DNA of 41,559 nt from JBAVVD01 sp049697115 (GTDB lineage Bacteria; Acidobacteriota; Aminicenantia; Aminicenantales; UBA4085), in the NCBI GenBank assembly GCA_049697115.1, contig JBAVVD010000019.1, forward strand, positions 1 through 41,559, given 5' to 3'. Each line of letters opens with the position of its first letter. Positions within the stretch are counted from its first letter, which is position 1. Positions 39,776 through 41,559 of the stretch are shown here, one piece after another. The notes under the pieces were generated by a model. The model had not been told where the DNA came from. It ran no database searches and saw nothing but the letters and a program-made list of their open reading frames with translations. The translations under genes were made by a program, and so were the position numbers.

Positions 39776-40843
39776 CTATTTTTCAGCCGCCTCAAGCTTT
39801 TTCCCCGAAAGTGCCACAAACGATTCCAGCTCTTCATACGTGTCGATGGTCAGACAGGCCGAGTGGACAGAGGGATGACTGAGGACAAACTTGATGGCCG
39901 CATCATCTATTTCCTTATAACTGGCAAGCCCGTATTTTTTCTTGAAGTCTTCGGCCCTATGAACAAAGCGTTTATTCTCTTCCAGTATTTCCCAGACTTC
40001 CTTGGAGATTTCCCGGCCGGCTTCTTTGGCACGATTAACGATCTCTTCCCTTCTCAGATAGACTCTCACGGGATTGGTTTTCATCAAGGTCACTCCCATT
40101 TTTTTATCCTGAAGCACCTTTAAAATTCTTTCGCCCTCTTCTTTCTGGATAAAATTATACACAAACAGAACCACATCAAACCGGCCATCTTCAGCCGCAG
40201 CCAGAACCACCTTTTCCATGTCTTCTATGGTGTTTCCGGCAAACCTGTTTTCAATCCCATGGTGGGATAGACCGGTATACCTGACTTTTCCTTCCGTTCG
40301 AAGCTCTTGAATGACTTGATGGTAGGGTTCGTGTTTGAGCTGCTCGACTGTGGGCGGCATGTGGATCATCAGGCAGTCCGCATAATCTGTTTGCAGTCTT
40401 TCCAGGCATCTCAGAAATCTCTGCTTCAATCCGTGTTTATCCGTTTTCCCCAATGAAAAATTCAATTTGGTAGTGATAAAGAGCGATTTTCTGTTGCGAT
40501 TCTTGATGACCTGTCCGATCGCTCTCTCCGAATTGCCCCGTGTGTAGTGTTCGCCCGTATCAATATAGTTAATTCCCATATCCAGGGCCGCTTCGAGAAT
40601 CTCGGGATTTGTCAAATTTCCAGCTCCAAAACCAATATCAGAAGCTTCAAAACCCGTGCGCCCCAACGTTCGGAACTCCTTGATCCGGGGTTTCTCAACC
40701 AGAGCTTCATGGGTCAAATGGTCCGCATATTCACCGAAAAGTCGTCCTCTTTTATGGACGCCCAGACCCACAAATGCGGCCAGAGAACTCTGAATGAAAC
40801 CGCGCCGGTTGATTTTAATTTTCTTGTCCCTTTCATCATTCAT
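39776..40843 (-). CDS. TAT-exported aldo/keto reductase
   Basis: A 355-residue protein. The N-terminus has a twin-arginine signal (INRRGFIQSSLAAFVGLGV), so it is exported folded, probably with its cofactor. The AKR barrel shows the catalytic tetrad: Asp and Tyr in NYIDTGEHYTRG, Lys in FITTKLN and His in LMIHMPP. RTLGRTGFEASDIGFG is the usual first strand. GAGG precedes the ATG. TAT-type AKRs are widespread in Acidobacteria and Planctomycetes and likely reduce or oxidise sugars or aldehydes; the substrate is unknown. Confidence 0.92.
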   Translation of the reverse strand: MNDERDKKIKINRRGFIQSSLAAFVGLGVHKRGRLFGEYADHLTHEALVEKPRIKEFRTLGRTGFEASDIGFGAGNLTNPEILEAALDMGINYIDTGEHYTRGNSERAIGQVIKNRNRKSLFITTKLNFSLGKTDKHGLKQRFLRCLERLQTDYADCLMIHMPPTVEQLKHEPYHQVIQELRTEGKVRYTGLSHHGIENRFAGNTIEDMEKVVLAAAEDGRFDVVLFVYNFIQKEEGERILKVLQDKKMGVTLMKTNPVRVYLRREEIVNRAKEAGREISKEVWEILEENKRFVHRAEDFKKKYGLASYKEIDDAAIKFVLSHPSVHSACLTIDTYEELESFVALSGKKLEAAEK

Positions 40844-41282
40844 GGAACAGCCTCATAATTATCATAAGAAATTCGCAGAATGAAAGTCATGGGATAAAAT
40901 GCAGTTAGCCATAATTAAATCTATTGCCGTTGGCTTGATAAATAAACGAAAAATCTGTGAAGGGAGTATACAATCGATAAACGGTTTTTAGATCCAAATA
41001 AAGACATCATTTTAGATCAGACAAATAAAAAAAAGGGAATTTGTTATTAAGTCTTATCAGCTAGATTTGGAGTTTAATGGAACCTTTTCCTGGAAATCCA
41101 GTATTTACCATTGAAGGGATCTTATCCCTATTCTTGAAATCACCAATGTCAAGGGAGAGAGAACATCCCAGGAATGCCGATAGAAAAAACTATTGAACGA
41201 TAAAGACTCCTGGTATAAGGTTGTTTTTGATAAAAAACTCGAATCACCCGATGGGTGAGACCTTAACCAGGAAAACGCATCT
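40844..41282. other. AT-rich intergenic stretch before the IS1380 gene
   Basis: No gene is seen. Two small palindromes occur: AGGGAT-CTT-ATCCCT (41115-41129) and TCACCC-GAT-GGGTGA (41244-41258). The second lies 24 bases before the transposase ATG and could belong to the left end of the IS. The far IS end is outside the window, so the terminal inverted repeat cannot be confirmed. Confidence 0.35.
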
Positions 41283-41559
41283 ATGATAACGCAAGGCATC
41301 CTGCCATTCAAGATCGAACTTACCAACGAGCTTATCACTCCACGAAGCGGTTTGGCATTATTCTCTGAAGTCGTTCGGACATTAAAGGTCGAACAGAAGG
41401 TTGGGAGCTATTTTCCGCATCCCGGTTCAAACCGTGGCTATGAAGCTTGGGCCTATATAGAGCCGCTGTTGTTGATGCTGGAAGGCGGCGGGCGTCATGT
41501 GGAAGATGTGCGCGAGATCCGGGATGATGCGGCGCTGCGGGAGCTGATCGGGCTGGAGG
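41283..41559 (+). CDS. IS1380-family transposase, N-terminal part (runs off the window)
   Basis: From the ATG the frame is open to the window edge (92 codons). It reads SGLALFSEVVRTLKVEQ, then FPHPGSNRGYEAWAYIEPLL, then GGGRHVEDVREIRDDAALRE and LIGLE. This is the N-terminus of IS1380-type DDE transposases (GLxLFxExLRxL, PGSNRGY, LLLMLxGGGR). The catalytic DDE residues lie beyond the edge. The frame is intact as far as it goes, in contrast with the other mobile elements here, so the element may be recent or active. Confidence 0.8.
   Translation, partial: MITQGILPFKIELTNELITPRSGLALFSEVVRTLKVEQKVGSYFPHPGSNRGYEAWAYIEPLLLMLEGGGRHVEDVREIRDDAALRELIGLE

Noticed and set aside
1..41559. CRISPR array or prophage
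   Set aside because: No regularly spaced identical repeats and no phage structural, integrase or packaging genes were seen anywhere in the window.

Overview
The window looks like a chromosomal segment of a Gram-negative, free-living bacterium of moderate GC content. It encodes GWxTD-domain proteins, an Oar-like TonB-dependent receptor with a carboxypeptidase-regulatory N-terminus, an Acidobacteria-type VWFA protein, a sulfatase-fold/TPR fusion and a GldA/GldF/GldG/DUF4340 ABC operon. Together these suggest a member of Acidobacteriota or candidate phylum Aminicenantes. This is inferred from gene content only; no rRNA or other strong marker lies in the window.

Layout. 1-2.1 kb: an IS21-type scar (terminal repeats plus an istB fragment), a DUF6922/AbiEii toxin-antitoxin pair, a fossil protein-kinase C-terminus and a largely non-coding stretch. 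2.1-4.5 kb: a coupled minus-strand pair, a DHH-like phosphoesterase with unusual motif order followed by an MFS exporter. 4.8-6.6 kb: an OmpA-like lipoprotein and a VWFA protein. 6.7-11.4 kb: an M20 peptidase converging on a complete, secreted protein-arginine deiminase (PAD), then a TrkA-C fossil and a small lipoprotein, with IS91-like transposase scars at both ends. 11.4-12.1 kb: an XRE regulator with a perfect palindromic operator and a small membrane protein. 12.1-17.9 kb: an ABC/Gld-type operon running into mutY. 18.0-29.6 kb: an envelope/secretion locus made of two GWxTD proteins, a TPR protein, a sulfatase-fold/TPR lipoprotein, a TonB receptor and a secreted beta-sandwich protein with an inserted FxLYD-like domain. 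29.7-41.6 kb: argS, a PAS sensor kinase, a LUD protein and cupin, a membrane-bound LuxR regulator divergent from a CocE/S15 hydrolase, a SnoaL-like protein, a broken helical-repeat gene, a TAT-exported aldo/keto reductase, and the start of an IS1380 transposase running off the right edge.

How the genes fit together. Most products are exported, lipidated or membrane-bound, so the segment mainly serves the envelope and extracytoplasmic degradation or modification (peptidase, PAD, S15-type hydrolase, sulfatase-fold enzyme, TonB uptake). Housekeeping genes (argS, mutY) are interspersed. The spaces between genes hold many fossils of other genes and several transposon scars, which points to repeated insertion and decay.

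The most notable observations are the complete bacterial PAD between two IS91-like scars, the DHH-like protein with motifs in permuted order, two GC-rich intergenic islands with strong long-range pairing that may be structured RNAs, promoters placed so that three genes appear leaderless, and a MutY with Glu at the catalytic Asp position plus an intact Nudix box. All calls come from reading the sequence; no database search was run.
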